Source of the DNA: Fasciola hepatica
Taxonomy: Eukaryota > Platyhelminthes > Trematoda > Plagiorchiida > Fasciolidae
Assembly: GCA_948099385.1 (NCBI GenBank)
Contig: CANUEZ040000105.1
Coordinates: 4,025,001-4,089,000 of the forward strand
Length of the DNA stretch: 64,000 bases
Reading direction: 5' to 3'
Within the stretch, counting starts at the first letter, position 1. Each line of letters starts with the position of its first letter. The notes under the pieces are model-generated. The model worked only from the letters and a program-made list of their open reading frames with translations. It was not told where the DNA came from and did no database searches. The position numbers and the translations under genes are program-made. Below are positions 43,548-55,743 of this stretch, in pieces.

Positions 43548-45316
43548 ACAGCACCAAAGGCCGGCCACCGCGGATACGATCTAGCCACTAGGTTTCACCC
43601 ACAAGTAGTCCCGGTAATGTCGCATAAGCCCCTTTGTGGCTTGCTGAAGAATTCTCACCACAAGACCCTTCCGATGTTGGAGCCATTTAAACCACCGTGG
43701 GAGGACTCCTAATTAAATAAATATCGGTCCAGATTAAGTGATACCCTCCCCTTTCTCATGATGAAACGGCGAACACAAGCCGCAGCCAATCCTTGCCCAA
43801 AAAGCCCAACACAGACAAAGAAAAGACAAGTGAAACTCAACAGAATAATGTTTCTGTCAATTTACCAGCATAACCTGGCCTATTGCAAAGGTTTTCACCC
43901 TTGTCTTGCCTTATTTTGTTCCTCTTGGACAAGGCATCCCGACTGCCGATTTGTCCTTCCTGGAACTTCATCCATCCTTCCCCAGCTGTGAACTGCCGAC
44001 ACTAGATGATACACACTACTTTTCACGGAAATTGTCTAAGCTTTTCAGGGGATACTGTGGCTTTCCATACCTCATAATCTACGAAATTAGCATTCCTCTG
44101 CGAACCTTCATGAAATTCTTCCCTGCCTCCTTTGCTTCGACGCCAATTACCTTCTTCAGTGAAAATGAGGTCATGTTATTGACTATCTTCTTGCATCTTT
44201 CTCGTGAACATTGTACCTCCTGCTTCCTGAGCGAATGCCCGTCTGAACGTTCCTATATCCGGCCAATGCATTATTATCGCCGCAGTTGGCTCGAAATTAA
44301 TTCGTACTCGCCGTTTATTATCTCGTCGCTCTGCTTCATTTAAACTCTTTTCAGTCTTAATACATTGTTGCTGTGATGTGCCAATCCCTCTTTGAAATTT
44401 GTGAATTTTCCATCTCACTCAGTGATGTTGTAAATTCTGAACATGCTTACATGCGTGCCTCTCAAATACTGTCCAGAAATATACCGTCTTTATTATTAAA
44501 GACTGCAGGATTTTTGGATCTTTTAATTGGATGGTGGACTTCGAAAGCAATTGAGTCCAGGAAGAGACCGGCAGATAGCAACCTTCAGGTGTTCGGGTGT
44601 CCTGGAGGGTAAACAATAAACGAAAGCGGTGACTACTCTGTCAGAGCATCACCCATGGTAAGTAACTGTTTTTTCCAAGATGCAAGGTTTTGTTCTAGTG
44701 CTCTCAGTTTTGAACTAGCACTGCTGTGTGTATCGACCAGTGGTACCGGGCAGGATGCCAAATCTGCGTGTAGTCAGGAGTGTTTATTGCTCGTGGACTG
44801 AAGACAGTTGGTCACTCGGTGGTGCGGGCGGACAAAAGCCGCCTTAGGCATGCTTTGGCGGAGAATTTTCTTAGAAGTGAAGTCAGGCTATTGATAATGG
44901 AAAGCACTCAACTACTCTGGACTGGCAGTTCGGAGGATATTTTATTAACGATTTGTGGGCAAGCTGGTTACCTAGGAGTTTATTGTTCAGAAAAAATCTC
45001 CGAATTATTTCAGGTCAGACAGACATTTCTAGAAGTCATTTTTTAATTATAACCCTAAATAGCTTAGTAGAAACTAAACCCATAATAGCACGCAAACCGA
45101 TTTGATGTAGTTATCAAGGTGTAAGTTCAAGATCGGGAACAATGACGAACCTATAGAAATTTTGAACAAGCTGCGCTACACCGGGCCTCTATTTTCCCTA
45201 GGTTACGTTTGGTTTTTATGTTTATGAAGCTTATAACCGTCTGTCATTTAGCTAGAAAGGCGTAAGAAAAATACCCAAAATTTTCTACGTAGCTTTACAC
45301 TCTCAAAAAGTTCAAC
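43548..45316. other. Unassigned sequence
   Basis: Partly C/T-rich on the plus strand (about 43.9-44.6 kb). The longest frame is 145 codons at 43906-44343 plus, hydrophobic and aromatic-rich as expected from C/T-rich DNA, with no recognised motif. The last few hundred bases may include the LINE 5' untranslated region. Confidence 0.35.
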
Positions 45317-45367
45317 TTGCTGACCCATAATCTTTCCCTCTTCTTCACATTATCTCCCGAACTGCTT

Positions 45368-47177
45368 ATGAAAGCTCCAAAGGGCCTGCGTAAAAGTGCC
45401 AAGGTCCCGGGTGCAAATCAGGCAGTTCGTACCGTTAGGCTCAGAAAAACCAGGAACACTCAACCTCAGTCCGCACTCAGTCCATGCTCGGTACCTCTCG
45501 TTGATGTTTATGACGTAGTCAACAAGAAGATTAACGAAGTAGATCAAAGAGTGGCGGACCTGCATAACCAGATCCAGTCCATCGATGATATTCTATTAAA
45601 GATATCCCCTTTATCTAGCATAATGGAACCCAAGCCTATTGCTAATCGCCGGAGCCTAGTCATGGCGGGCCGCTTCTTAGACTCAGTTGCGACGGAAATT
45701 CATAAGCGTATAGCCAACTCCAAAAACGCGATAGTTTTCAACATCCCTGATCGACTACCCCTGCCGTCAACCAAACTCGCCATCCTGAATGCTTGCAACA
45801 TGGCACACCACAGGTGCTATTGCACTCGACTGCGCAAAAAATCACAACGCACTGACTGTCCTTTAAAGTTCCAATTTGCTGACGAAGTAACAGCTAGAGA
45901 ATTCATAACTAGTTGGCAAATCATTGCCAATTCCACCCCATTCAAAAGGATAAGAATACAACCGGATAAAACGCCCCTCCAAAGAGAGGTTTTTCGATCA
46001 CTAAAAAGTGCCTTAGCTCCACCAGCGTAACCTGTGGCTGAAATATCAGTCGCCGCGTCTTCTTGCTGCTTGTCGAGCCACCCCGTAACACAAAAGCCCT
46101 CAGTTGTCTGCACCACTCTGGTTGACCTAGACTTGACCCCATCTCCAGCACATCCCCCTAGTAAACGGCCCTGCCTCCTACCATCAAACTCCGCTTCTTC
46201 AAACGGCAACGATATCCATGCCAAACCCACTATTAGCCCAGGGCCACCAAAGTCCCGTGCATCCAAGCCTGCCGCTGCTAACGCCAGCCTACTGCCCACC
46301 GTCTCATCACCGAAGAAGTCTCCGGGGAAGTCTGTGGACAACAGCCCGTCATGCTCTAACTCATGTCCCACCGTCTTGCGAACACAGATCGTTCATGAAA
46401 GGGATGATCTACGTGGCCAATCGTCCCATCAGCAGACAGGACTCTGTGACCCCCCACAGCTTTTAGCTACTCCGGCTACTCCCGTATTCCCCCCCCCCCG
46501 TAAGTCTTCTCAGAATCCCATTTAGAACCCCCACCAAGCACTCCAAGTACACCCCAAATAATTCATACTTGTTGGCAAGCAGGACGCAACCCTGCATCAC
46601 CCTAAAGCAGCCAACCCCACCTCGTTGTATTAGCGTAGTACCTCGGCTAATCGACAAGGTCCTCCCAACTCCACTCTACAATACAGGCGAAAACGGCCAC
46701 CGAGTAGCGCGTCATCATGCATCGGGATCAAACACACCATATTCTCCAAGTATCCCGAAACAGTTTTCCAATCATCTAGCTGAGCGCCAGCACCTCCCGT
46801 CGAACCTCCGTAACCAATTTCTCTCTCCTCCAATGATACAAATAAGTAACCCCCAGTCGAATTATAACCAATGGCCTCAATTGTCTAGCTCCGCGCCCTT
46901 TCCTGAACACAGGATGGGCCAGCCCAACCAACTACAGTTATTTCGTCGGTCCTGGTCAAGCGGCAACTACCCGCCCCCTGCGTACCCCGTTGAACCCAGT
47001 CACCACTACTTTCTGCCATCCCACTTGCCGTTACCCATTACCTCAGCATCCAACCCCCCACCTGGCTACTTCAACCACCCCGGAAATCCCACCTCCCCAA
47101 ACGACCAATTTTTTCTTGACGGCACCCCCCCAACCCAGCTTCACCCCTTCTTCACAATGCCGGCTCCCCACTTCTAA
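45368..47177 (+). pseudogene. LINE ORF1 (coiled coil, nucleic-acid-binding, Pro-rich tail)
   Basis: First ATG at 45368 (MKAPKGLRKSAKV). Residues about 50-85 form a heptad-like stretch (VNKKINEVDQRVADLHNQ), a likely coiled coil for trimerisation. A folded block follows with NAIVFNIPDRL, NACNMAHHRCYCTRLRKK and KFQFADEVTAREFITSW, resembling the RRM-like RNA-binding part of LINE ORF1 proteins. A TAA at 46028-46030 is in phase with the continuation (46034-46525), which is Pro/Ser-rich. A C11 run at 46489-46499 coincides with a change to the frame of 46569-47177, a Pro-rich tail ending at TAA 47177. Read through both defects it would be about 600 residues. The function would be RNA chaperone and packaging. 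Confidence 0.75.
46489..46499. repeat. C11 homopolymer in LINE ORF1
   Basis: Eleven consecutive C. The coding frame changes phase across it. It may be a slippage mutation or a sequencing length error. Confidence 0.9.
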
Positions 47178-47223
47178 CCCCTGTTTAGACTCCTTCACTT
47201 CTATACATGACAACCCTGTCGTT

Positions 47224-50138
47224 ATGACTCCACTTAATGACGTTTACCACCTCGGTAGTGTTAACCATCAACACCCGCAGATGGTTGTTCCCACTCCACA
47301 CCATGACGGTACAGTTGCACTTAACTTGCTTCTCATTAACGCTCGCTCATTACTGAATAAAACCCATACTCTCCGTAATACAGTACTGTCTTCCGACTTT
47401 GACATCATTGTCATAACCGAAACCTGGCTAAATGATTCTGTCCCATTAGACCAAATTTCTATTGCCGGTTATCAAACCTTCATGAAAAATCGTCGTCGTC
47501 GTGGAGGAGGCTGTCTAATCCGCGTTAAAAACAGCTTGCCTACCATTCCTCTCCCTGATCCAATACTGGACTCAATGCAGGACTCAATATGGGTAACGGT
47601 TCTTCTGGCCAACTCTCCACTCCATATCAGCTGCGTTTATCGACCACCCAATTCAAACACCACGGACCTCACCCACGTAGTCAAAGCCTTTGACCACTTT
47701 GCACTATTACCCCCCTCGTCAAAAATCATTGCTGGCGATTTCAATGCACCTAATATCTGCTGGGACACCATGTCATCACCCCAATACTTCACGAGCTTCG
47801 TTTCGACCATACGCTCAGGGCGCTGGGTCCAGCACGTAATGACACCAACCACAGGTAACAGCATACTAGACCTGATATTTACCGTTGGCCTATCGGACGT
47901 GATGACTACCGCCCTCAACCCTTTCCCAGGCAGTGACCATAGAATGGTATCTTGCAGATTCAAAGCCGGACCCATAGACCCCATATGTAGCTCATCTCAA
48001 CAGCCCCAGCACACGATCAACTGGATGAACCTCAAGCCTATGCTTCGATCCCTCAACTGGGATGACTACTTCCTACAGCACAACACTCAGCTCGCCAGTG
48101 ACGTACTCTACCATAAGCTACATAGCTGCTTGTCAGCAATCACCACCATCGGGACCAACCGTTATCAAGCCCGCGGCTCCTACCAAACAAGGCTGCAAAA
48201 TAAACATGCAAAACTGCAGAAGATCTACAATAAAACCAAGAACTTCTCCATACTATTGCAACTTCACTCTCTCTCTGTCACCATCAGTCTTCGGACTAAT
48301 GAACTGCTGAGAAAGCAGGAGCTTTCGGCCTTGAATTCCTTCGACAGCTCGTACCGATTGTCCCGACTGCTGAAGAGCAGAAATCGGAGAGAGCCTACAG
48401 GGATACCATATCTAATTTTGGGAAACAGCACGCATATTAAATCTGCAGCTGAAATCGCTGAGGCGCTCAATACCTTCTTTTCAGAATCCATGACCACTGA
48501 CGCCACTGTAAACCCGCCACCCGTACCCCTCATCACCGAGCAAGTTCTCTCTGACATTGAATTCAGTTTGAACGATGTGACCCACCTGCTGCTGCGTGTT
48601 AGACCCTCCTCCCGCCCTGGCTATGACGGCATCCACCCAGCACTCTTTCATCTTGGTGGAACTGACATCGCTGCTATCTTTATGAATCTCTACAACTTAT
48701 CCCTTGAAAATGGCATTTTTCCATCCCAGTGGAAAACTTCAACCATTATTCCTATCCACAAAAAGGTCCACTGCATGACCCTTCAAATTATCGTCCTACC
48801 AACCATACCCCTTTAGCTGCCAGAATAATGGAGCGTTTGATTAAACAGCGGATGTCCGATTATCTCATTTCCCATAACCTCATTCACAGCGGCCAACATG
48901 GCTTCCTAAAGTCACGTTCTTGTACCACATGCCAGTTTGATTTCTTCAACCTAGTGACCACGGCAGTTGACGAAGGAAAATCTATGATTTTCATCTACCT
49001 CGATATGACCAAGGCATTTGACCGAGTTCCTCACTCCCGATTGTTAACAAAACTCCGGGCCTATGGTATCCATGACCCGCTTTTATCATGGATCACTTCT
49101 TACCTGTCGGATCGAACCCAGGTTGTATATGCTAATGGTCATCTATCGCAACCGGCGCCTGTCACTAGTGGAGTCATACAAGGAAGTGTACTTGGTCCGC
49201 TATTTTTCTTACTGTATATTAACGACATTTTTTCGATTGTGCGACATGGCTCACCTTTCCTCTTCGCCGACGACATCAAAATCGTTTATGAGTTCCGCCA
49301 TCACGAATTGAGCACAGCACTGTCTGAAATAGGTAGTGATCTTGAGAAACTTGATCAATGGTGCACTTCATGGCAGATGTGCTTCTCGACATCTAAAAGC
49401 TTCTACACAACCTACAGATGTCACGTCCTCCTCGGAACTCTGCCACTGAACCAAGAACCCATCGCCCCAAGCTCATCAGTGAAGGATCTTGGGCTTCGAT
49501 ACACTAACAATCAACAATTCTCGGAACATGTCTCATCTCAGACGGCCAGGGCCAGACAGATAATAGGCCTAGTTCTTAGATCATTTAAAATGAAACATAG
49601 TATCCTCCTTACATTCCAATCCCATGCTAGACCCCACCTCGAATATTGCCCTATAATCTTCTCTGAAATGTCTAAATCGGACAGAATGCGCCTGGAGAAA
49701 GTCCAGCGCACCTTCACCAAGAAGCTAATGGGATATTCCTCTCCACTGAGCTATAAGGAGCGATGCATTCTATTAAAACTTGACCCCGTACGGCTTAGAC
49801 ATGTCAGGCTTAACTTGTGTTTTCTATACAGACTTATTCATTGCTCTGCGTTCACTTCTACCAAATCTATACAGTTTTCCCTACCCTCATCTTACCCTCT
49901 GCGCCACAGAGACTTCAGTCTGACCATCCCACATTGCAGGCTGGCAATCAGATCCAACTTCTTTCTCATTAAATATTCAAAGCTTTGGAATAAGCTGCCT
50001 CGGACCATTCGCAAATGTGCGTCATTAACCCAGTTCAGCCATGCCCTTAAATCACAACTTACCGTTAGTCATATGTTATCTTTGACTAACGCCAGCATAT
50101 CCGAGGATCGAGCTTATGAAGAAGGCATCGAACTTTAG
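47224..50138 (+). pseudogene. LINE ORF2 (endonuclease + reverse transcriptase)
   Basis: Likely start at ATG 47224 (MTPLNDVYHLGSV), just past the ORF1 stop; the frame is open further up, to 46990. Endonuclease: LLINARSLLNK, IIVITETWLNDS, ISCVYRPPNSN, IIAGDFNAPNICWD (about 47733) and GSDHRMVSC (catalytic SDH). RT: RPSSRPGYDGIHP, GIFPSQWKTSTIIPIHKK. The phase then changes near 48765 and RT continues from 48768 as SNYRPTNHTPLAARIMERL, QHGFLKSRSC, FIYLDMTKAFDRVPH, SGVIQGSVLGPLFFLLYIND and FLFADDIKIVY (FADD at about 49263). The C-terminal block has RPHLEYCPIIFSEM and KVQRTFTKKL and ends at 50138. Endonuclease nicks DNA and RT copies the RNA there. One frameshift inactivates it. Confidence 0.92.
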
Positions 50139-50659
50139 AACCCCAGCTTCAGTCTCTCCTCCCGCTCTCTGCTATCGGTCGAGCTGGCCTTCAAAAACGG
50201 GTTCAACTACTAGGATCACGGCACCATATTCCAAACCTACCATTTTTTGCCTAACGACAGACGATAGGCTTACCATTTATTATTATTTTTTACGTATAAC
50301 CAACATTGCAGAAGGATAGTTTTTTCGTTTACAACTATAAATATCTAGATGCCTGCCGGTTCTCGCTACTCACCCACGTTCACCTACCATCACCTAACCC
50401 TTATACATCCCTGCCTCATCTAATTCACTAGTCGGTTTCCACAACCATGTCTAAACAATTACTGCCTCCCTCGCCATATAGTACTAGGGCAGCCATGTAA
50501 AATAACTCTTCTCTAGCTGAAGGTTTTAGCCAATGATGTTTTCCCCCTGCACCAAATTATCCAGTGGTGCTGGATCCTAAGACATTAAGTCCCACCACCC
50601 ACTAATTCACTCCTTGATCCTCTTATTTATCCTGGCTTCCGCTCCTCTCAGCTTTATAC

Positions 50660-50828
50660 ATTTATATATATACATATATATGCATATATATATATACACC
50701 TGTTCATATATACATGTATATATATACATATATATGCATATATATACATATATATATACCTATTCATATATATACATATATGTGTAAATATATAACATTT
50801 TTATGTACTATATAGATATATATATACT
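50660..50828. repeat. Imperfect TA-rich microsatellite
   Basis: About 170 bases of TATATA units broken by TACATA, TGCATA and TTCATA variants. Higher-order repetition is visible: TATATGCATATATA and TTCATATATACA recur. Confidence 0.88.
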
Positions 50829-51373
50829 CACTACTGTCCTATAATTATTAACACAAGCACGGTGAGTAACTCAACGCTCCTCGATATCTCTTAGCTTACA
50901 ATGCCTCTCTTCCGCACCAGGTCCCACCACATATACTTCCCTCACCACCTCTGCGATTTCGAACTGGAAAATCCAGTCTGATTCATCCCACTTAGCGTGA
51001 CTCACTAACTGAACTCAACACCCAGTTATGACGTTACCATTTCTGCTCCCACCCTATCCACCAGCTAAGGTTCTTCTGTAATTTCATGCAGAACTTGGTC
51101 TTTACTCCTCCTCAATGACCACTCTAGGCGAAATACTAACTTTCCCATTGAAAGTTTTAGCCACACTTAGGCGTTTCCTTTTAGTCTCACGTTTCATGGC
51201 CTCAATGTGCCTTCGGGATCCGCCGCACCGATGAGCCCGTGCTTAACTTTTGTTCTTCTTTCCGTTAACCGTTGATCCTCAGCTGCGTCACTCTATCTCA
51301 CTTTCCTTGCCATAGTCTTTTGCGTCCGACCGCTTTCGCATGACCCGTCCGATGATCACACCCACCTATACAT

Positions 51374-51377
<4 letters not shown>

Positions 51378-51409
<32 letters not shown>
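51378..51409. repeat. (AT)16 microsatellite
   Basis: Nearly uninterrupted AT dinucleotides. Confidence 0.9.
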
Positions 51410-51469
51410 TGGGTATGCTCCACTCACTTGTCCCCCTTTCTTACTAGATTGGGCCATTTTACAACACAG

Positions 51470-53250
51470 TTTGCACATATATAAATAAAACCGCTCCGTC
51501 CTTTAGCGATGGGTGCTCGCTCTCACTTAATTCCTGGCTCAGGCTAGAACCCAGCCGTCCCATCCTGCTTTTTGCGCCTTTCTCGTACACTGAAGCCTTG
51601 CCACACGGATTACCATTCCTTAGTAACTAGGCTTCACTTCTCTGCGCATATGCTCATGGTAAGTTGAGACCCCATTCCAACCGAAATCCGTATGCCCCTG
51701 CCGAATACCAGCACGTTTGCCCCCACATGAAAAATTCTCATTTTTACACTAAGTGTTTTTCTCCTTTTTTTACTGTTTGCCGCCCTCGACCACAGCTGGT
51801 GAACTGACCAGACTGTTATCTTCCTATTTTCTCATTCTTCTTCCAGACCATACAATCTATTATCGTTTTATTCCTGGTTCCCTAACGGACACCCTCTCCT
51901 CATCCACCGCCTACCTGATATCGCCCCAAATCTCTACTATCACCCAACTACCCCAGAAAGCTACCAGTCTCCGTCTAGGGATCCCTAATAGACCGGTCCA
52001 CTAGCCAAACGATAACTAATTGTTCGGATAACAAAATTTTCATTTTCTTGCTTCCATAAAAACGATAATCATAACCCACAGCTGGAACACTCTCCAGACT
52101 GCCGCACTCCTGATCTCTTCCAGATTGCATTGGTTACTCAGGTAGCCATCGGCCGAATCGACGTTTATTCCGGATTACCGTAAGGACTAGACCATTTGAT
52201 CAGGGGTTTAAACCTATACCCTCGCCGCTGACGTTACATGGGGCACCGTACACGGATTAACAAAACCTCATGAAAGTCTCACCGGATCGCAGAGGTGATT
52301 TCTGACACCAACCATCAACACATCCGCTCAACGTCTATTCCCAAGTAATCCAACCCAACAGTTCAATTGTTCCCGCGTTGCAGTACGAAACCAATGGCCG
52401 AAACCCAGCCTTCGCAGCTGTCAACTTCGTCAAACCAGCCCTTTTTTACCTGCTTCCCTCAACATTCTACCTGCCACCACCTGCAACCAAGGTCTTTATG
52501 AAAAAGAATACCAGCCATCTGCAGCCAACCATAATTTGGTTAACAATTTTCTATCACATACAAGAACAACAAAAAAATTTACACCCTCCCAACTTCTGCC
52601 TAGCCGAGCCATTGACGTTTTGTCTCCACTAATCCGTTTCATTGACGGCTTTTTTTTTCTTTAAAAGTCCGTTATATGTCCATACACCATTCATGCTCTT
52701 CAAAAGTTCACTGAAGTCCCTGCGAAGCTTTTCGCCTTCATTTGAATTTCCATATGACACTGTAATCACCTGCACAAAAGGTCCGTTTTATTATCACCTT
52801 TGACTCACTTGCCTTTATTTCAAATGCTTCCTCCACAATCAGTTACCTAATGCTGGATCAGTGTCCAATATTCCGCTGGTATCTCTGACTGCACTTTGAA
52901 AGCCTCACGCTTGCTTTACTTCTAACAATGTTCTTTGGCATCTCTTCCGCCCGGTTACTCGTTAGTGACCGTCCATTTGTCGCTTATATCAGCAATCCCA
53001 CGACTGTTCAGCTATCCACACCGCCCTCCGGCGATTTCGAAACCGATTCGGAATTCCCGCCTCAACCATTACCACTTTTGTTCACTCAAACACTACATGA
53101 CTTTACTGGTGTATTTCGGTTGCTGTATGATTTATAAATTTAGAATCTGTGAATACCTCACATTGACATGTACTGCTGTATACTCTGATCTTGCCTTGTG
53201 CACGTGTATTGACCACGGTCAAGAAATATACTATACTATACTACTATAAA
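51470..53250 (+). repeat. Non-coding repeat R1, copy B
   Basis: Plus-strand counterpart of copy A. Blocks shared in order: GTCCTTTAGCGATGGGTGCT (about 51.51 kb), CTCTGCGCATATGCTCATGG (about 51.64), CATAACCCACAGCTGGAACA (about 52.07), AATACCAGCCATCTGCAGCC (about 52.51), CACGGTCAAGAAATATAC (about 53.21). It is uninterrupted here and so shows the structure of the family without the BEL insertion: at least 1.8 kb, C/T-rich, ending in an AT-rich tail (ACTATACTATACTACTATAA). No protein or terminal inverted repeat was recognised. Confidence 0.72.
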
Positions 53251-53280
53251 TATAAGAGATCACTCCCAACGGAGCACATG

Positions 53281-53400
53281 CGTTGAAGATGTTACCTCGA
53301 CTGGTGATGAAACGTTCGCGATCTCAAAGCCAGGCCCAGAGGTCGGGATGCCGTGGCAACCAACCGTATGAGCTACAACCAAAACAAATACTTAAAATCA
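53281..53400 (+). mobile_element. Penelope 5' fragment (terminal repeat plus start)
   Basis: GATGTTACCTCGACTGGTGA and AACGTTCGCGATC match the terminal-repeat region at about 16.67-16.70 kb (reverse complement). GTGGCAACCAACCGTATGAG with CTACAACC then matches the start of the N-terminal frame at 24554 (ATGGCAACCAAC). The order is terminal repeat, then ORF start. The junction therefore shows a terminal repeat longer than the 27 bp left in the main copy. The rest of the element is missing. Confidence 0.7.
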
Positions 53401-53464
53401 TTGAAAGCTGAAGTGAACTGAATAGAACCGAATTGACCTGACCTGGCCAGACTTTATGTCCGTG

Positions 53465-53600
53465 TAGGTGACAATGCCTCGCAAGTTCTGCCTTCCAGAC
53501 TAAACTATCAACGAGCAGTGTTGGGAACAAAGGATATTCGACGACCACATAACGATCTGGGCACGCTGCTGGCCTCGGCCGCTTTCATCCCGTGCAAGCT
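53465..53600 (+). repeat. Short repeat D, copy 1
   Basis: About 135 bases similar to 58862-58990: CCTCGCAAGTTCTGCCTT, CAGTGTTGGGA-CAAAGGA, CTCGGCCGCTTTCATCCCGT. Read in one phase both copies give PRKFCL-D-x-x-IN-x-QCWEQR and TIW-x-x-x-W-x-RPL, so the shared stretch looks coding-like. A possible AATAAA follows at 53724. Identity unknown. Confidence 0.6.
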
Positions 53601-54441
53601 GGATTGATGTTTCACCTTTCTGAGTCAGGTCAAGGCCATTGATTCCTTTCCTTCTGCCCGGCCCCCTCTCTCCGAGGTCAAAGCAGAAAGCTTTTTAAAC
53701 CGGGACCAGGCACTTCTTTACGAATAAACCTTTTAGCTACTTGGTTATTACTCTGTGGCAGGCTCCTCCTGAAGACATTGTTCCCAGTAATTCCTTGTCC
53801 AAAGAACAAAATGTAATAAAACAAAAAACGGGAGTGAAACTGATGTATTTATTCACTTTTCAATTCTGCTATATGAAAACGTGGACCCCCAACATTCCTT
53901 TTGATGCACTGTGCACAGTGAGACACTGCAAGACGCTATGTTGATTTGTTTTGACTTTCGCCCCCTCCTTCACTTAACTTTACTCTCGTTTAAGCTCGGT
54001 GAATCTGACAGGTGATCAAAGATTTCCCAGAGAACCGGGGCAATAGGGCTCAAAGCCTCGAACCGGAGTAGTAATTTAAGACTTCGAGACACTTGCTTGC
54101 ACTTTTAGTGAAGTAATGATAGTCATTTCACGAAAGCTCCGTAATGCAGTATTTACTGAACTTTCATCTGTATTCGGGTGAATTTTACTCAGACTGGTTT
54201 ATTTTTGGCAAAGTGTTATTTCTTGCCAGAGATTTATTTGTTACGCATTTGACAACCGTGTTTATTCACACAATTATTGCAATCACCTAGTGTTTTTGGT
54301 GCACTCTCTTAACGCATCTCCCTGGTTTAAACATTTTGGCCCCTTTGATGGCATGACGAACGTTTGCAACGCAAGTTCTTGCGGAATAAGTAGTAGCACA
54401 GGGTAATTTGAGGCAGGTGTAAAGTGTGATAGGAGCCTTGA
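53601..54441. other. Unassigned sequence
   Basis: No ORF over about 70 codons on the plus strand. AATAAA at 53724 and AATAAAA near 53815 are noted, but no gene could be attached to them. Confidence 0.35.
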
Positions 54442-54784
54442 GTGGCACCACAGGAGCAGTTCTGCCGTGCCCGAGAAAAACTACCAGCTGCTCAGGGAAC
54501 ACGAATCTTTGAAGTCGATATGTGTTCGCCATGTTGCTCTGGCAGTGTAATGCTCGCGTATAGTACAGAATCGCTGGAAAGGAAAAACGGGGCCACAGCA
54601 GAATGCTTGGTGAAGGAGTTACCACAGAGCCCGGTTGTAGCCACGCTCACAGTCACTAGGAAAGACGAGCAGCGGACAAAAAGGGACGAGCTGGAGGGTA
54701 ACAGGGCATAAGACAAATCCGGGGAAGCGGTGGAGCCGAGTTGCCTAAACAGAGGACAGAGAGCCTTTAGGAAGAACCCAAAAA

Positions 54785-55140
54785 TTGGAGATCATCACTG
54801 AGGGAGCTGTTGGGGAAAGCAAGCTTCTTCTCCTGCATAATTGTGCGGAACCGGTGAATAAAGAGGCGCGGATCAGAAGGGAAGCCAAAAGCGACCAAGT
54901 TGTAAAGGTCCTGGAAATGACGGGGCTGTCAGCTGACTTGGAGTGGGCTAAGTGGCACAGAGTAGGGCTTGAGAAGGCAAATAACGCGCTAAAGCCGAGA
55001 CCCTCGCTTATAATTTCCGCCAGCACATAGAGCAAGGTTCTATGGCTAGTTCGGGCATCAGGAATTGAGCACGCCAGGGGCGGTAAACAGGGCCGATGCC
55101 GGACACTCTTTTCAGCGGAAAGGTTGAACCCACACAAAAT
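54785..55140 (+). pseudogene. LINE copy 3 ORF1 fragment
   Basis: The frame 54785-55030 reads KLLLLHNCAEPVNKEARIRR, KSDQVVKVLEMTGLSADLEW and WHRVG-x-EKANNALKPRPSL, then after a TAG more of the same (VLWLVRASGIEHARGG). The pattern of a short beta strand, an Arg/Glu-rich helix, R-x-G and PRPSLII resembles the RRM-like module of CR1-family ORF1. The upstream frame 54442-54711 is probably the N-terminal part but shows no known motif. Confidence 0.5.
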
Positions 55141-55743
55141 CAACAGCGTCCATTGAACCGGAACTCAAGCAACCGGCCCCCACGATAGCTAAGGCGTAAG
55201 ACACCACTGTAAGCAAATCAGTGCTCAAGGCCGCAATCATTGGCAGTGGCTAAGCCGGACAACCTATGGTTAGCTCGCGGGCTAGAAAATGGAGGCGGAT
55301 GGGGCAGTAGATAAAAGGTACAAACAGAGGGTATAAAACTAGTGGAGGCTCAGCGACTACCTACCACTGAGAGAGGGCGTGAACCCGAAATGGAAGCGGA
55401 AATGGCGGCGAAGCCAATCCAGATCAAAAGGAATGCCTCTAATACGGACGAAAACGGAGCAACAGCCACTGCACGAACACCAGAACTTTGAGCAGGAGTA
55501 GGTCCCTGACGTCCTAGAGGGGCAACAGAAGGTCAAGCAATGAGACAATATGGGGCTCAAGGGTTTCCTTCGACAGCAATAAAAGTAATATGCACGGTGT
55601 GGCCCTGGAGGTTCAGGAGAATAAGGCGTAGTGGCTGCTGATGCAGAAAACGGGATGTCCTCGCGGGAATTGCGCCCGAGGGTAAAACGGACCAAAAGAG
55701 AACATTCAAAGCAGACGACCTGGCAGAAGGTGCCACAGCATGG

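Larger units (their letters stand above)
45317..50340 (+). mobile_element. Best-preserved CR1/jockey-like LINE
   Basis: A nearly full-length non-LTR retrotransposon: ORF1 from about 45368 to 47177 and ORF2 from about 47224 to 50138. Damage visible by eye is limited to one TAA in ORF1 (46028-46030), a phase change at a C11 run in ORF1 (46489-46499), and one phase change in the RT near 48765. The 3' end is not sharp; a TTATTATTATTTTTT-like stretch at about 50276-50292 may be its tail. Its RT is the closest match in the window to the minus-strand copy at 38.6-40.3 kb. Confidence 0.88.
50341..51469. other. Unassigned, with TA microsatellites
   Basis: C/T-rich text between the LINE and R1 copy B, probably including further R1 sequence (copy A proximal side could not be aligned beyond about 51.47 kb). 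Two TA-rich tracts lie inside. No ORF of note. Confidence 0.35.

Noticed and set aside
43906..44343. 145-codon plus-strand frame as a host gene
   Set aside because: Composition (Phe, Ser, Pro, Leu) is what C/T-rich DNA gives by chance, and no motif was recognised.
45817..46371. 184-codon minus-strand frame
   Set aside because: Antisense shadow of LINE ORF1, caused by its Pro/Ser-rich composition.
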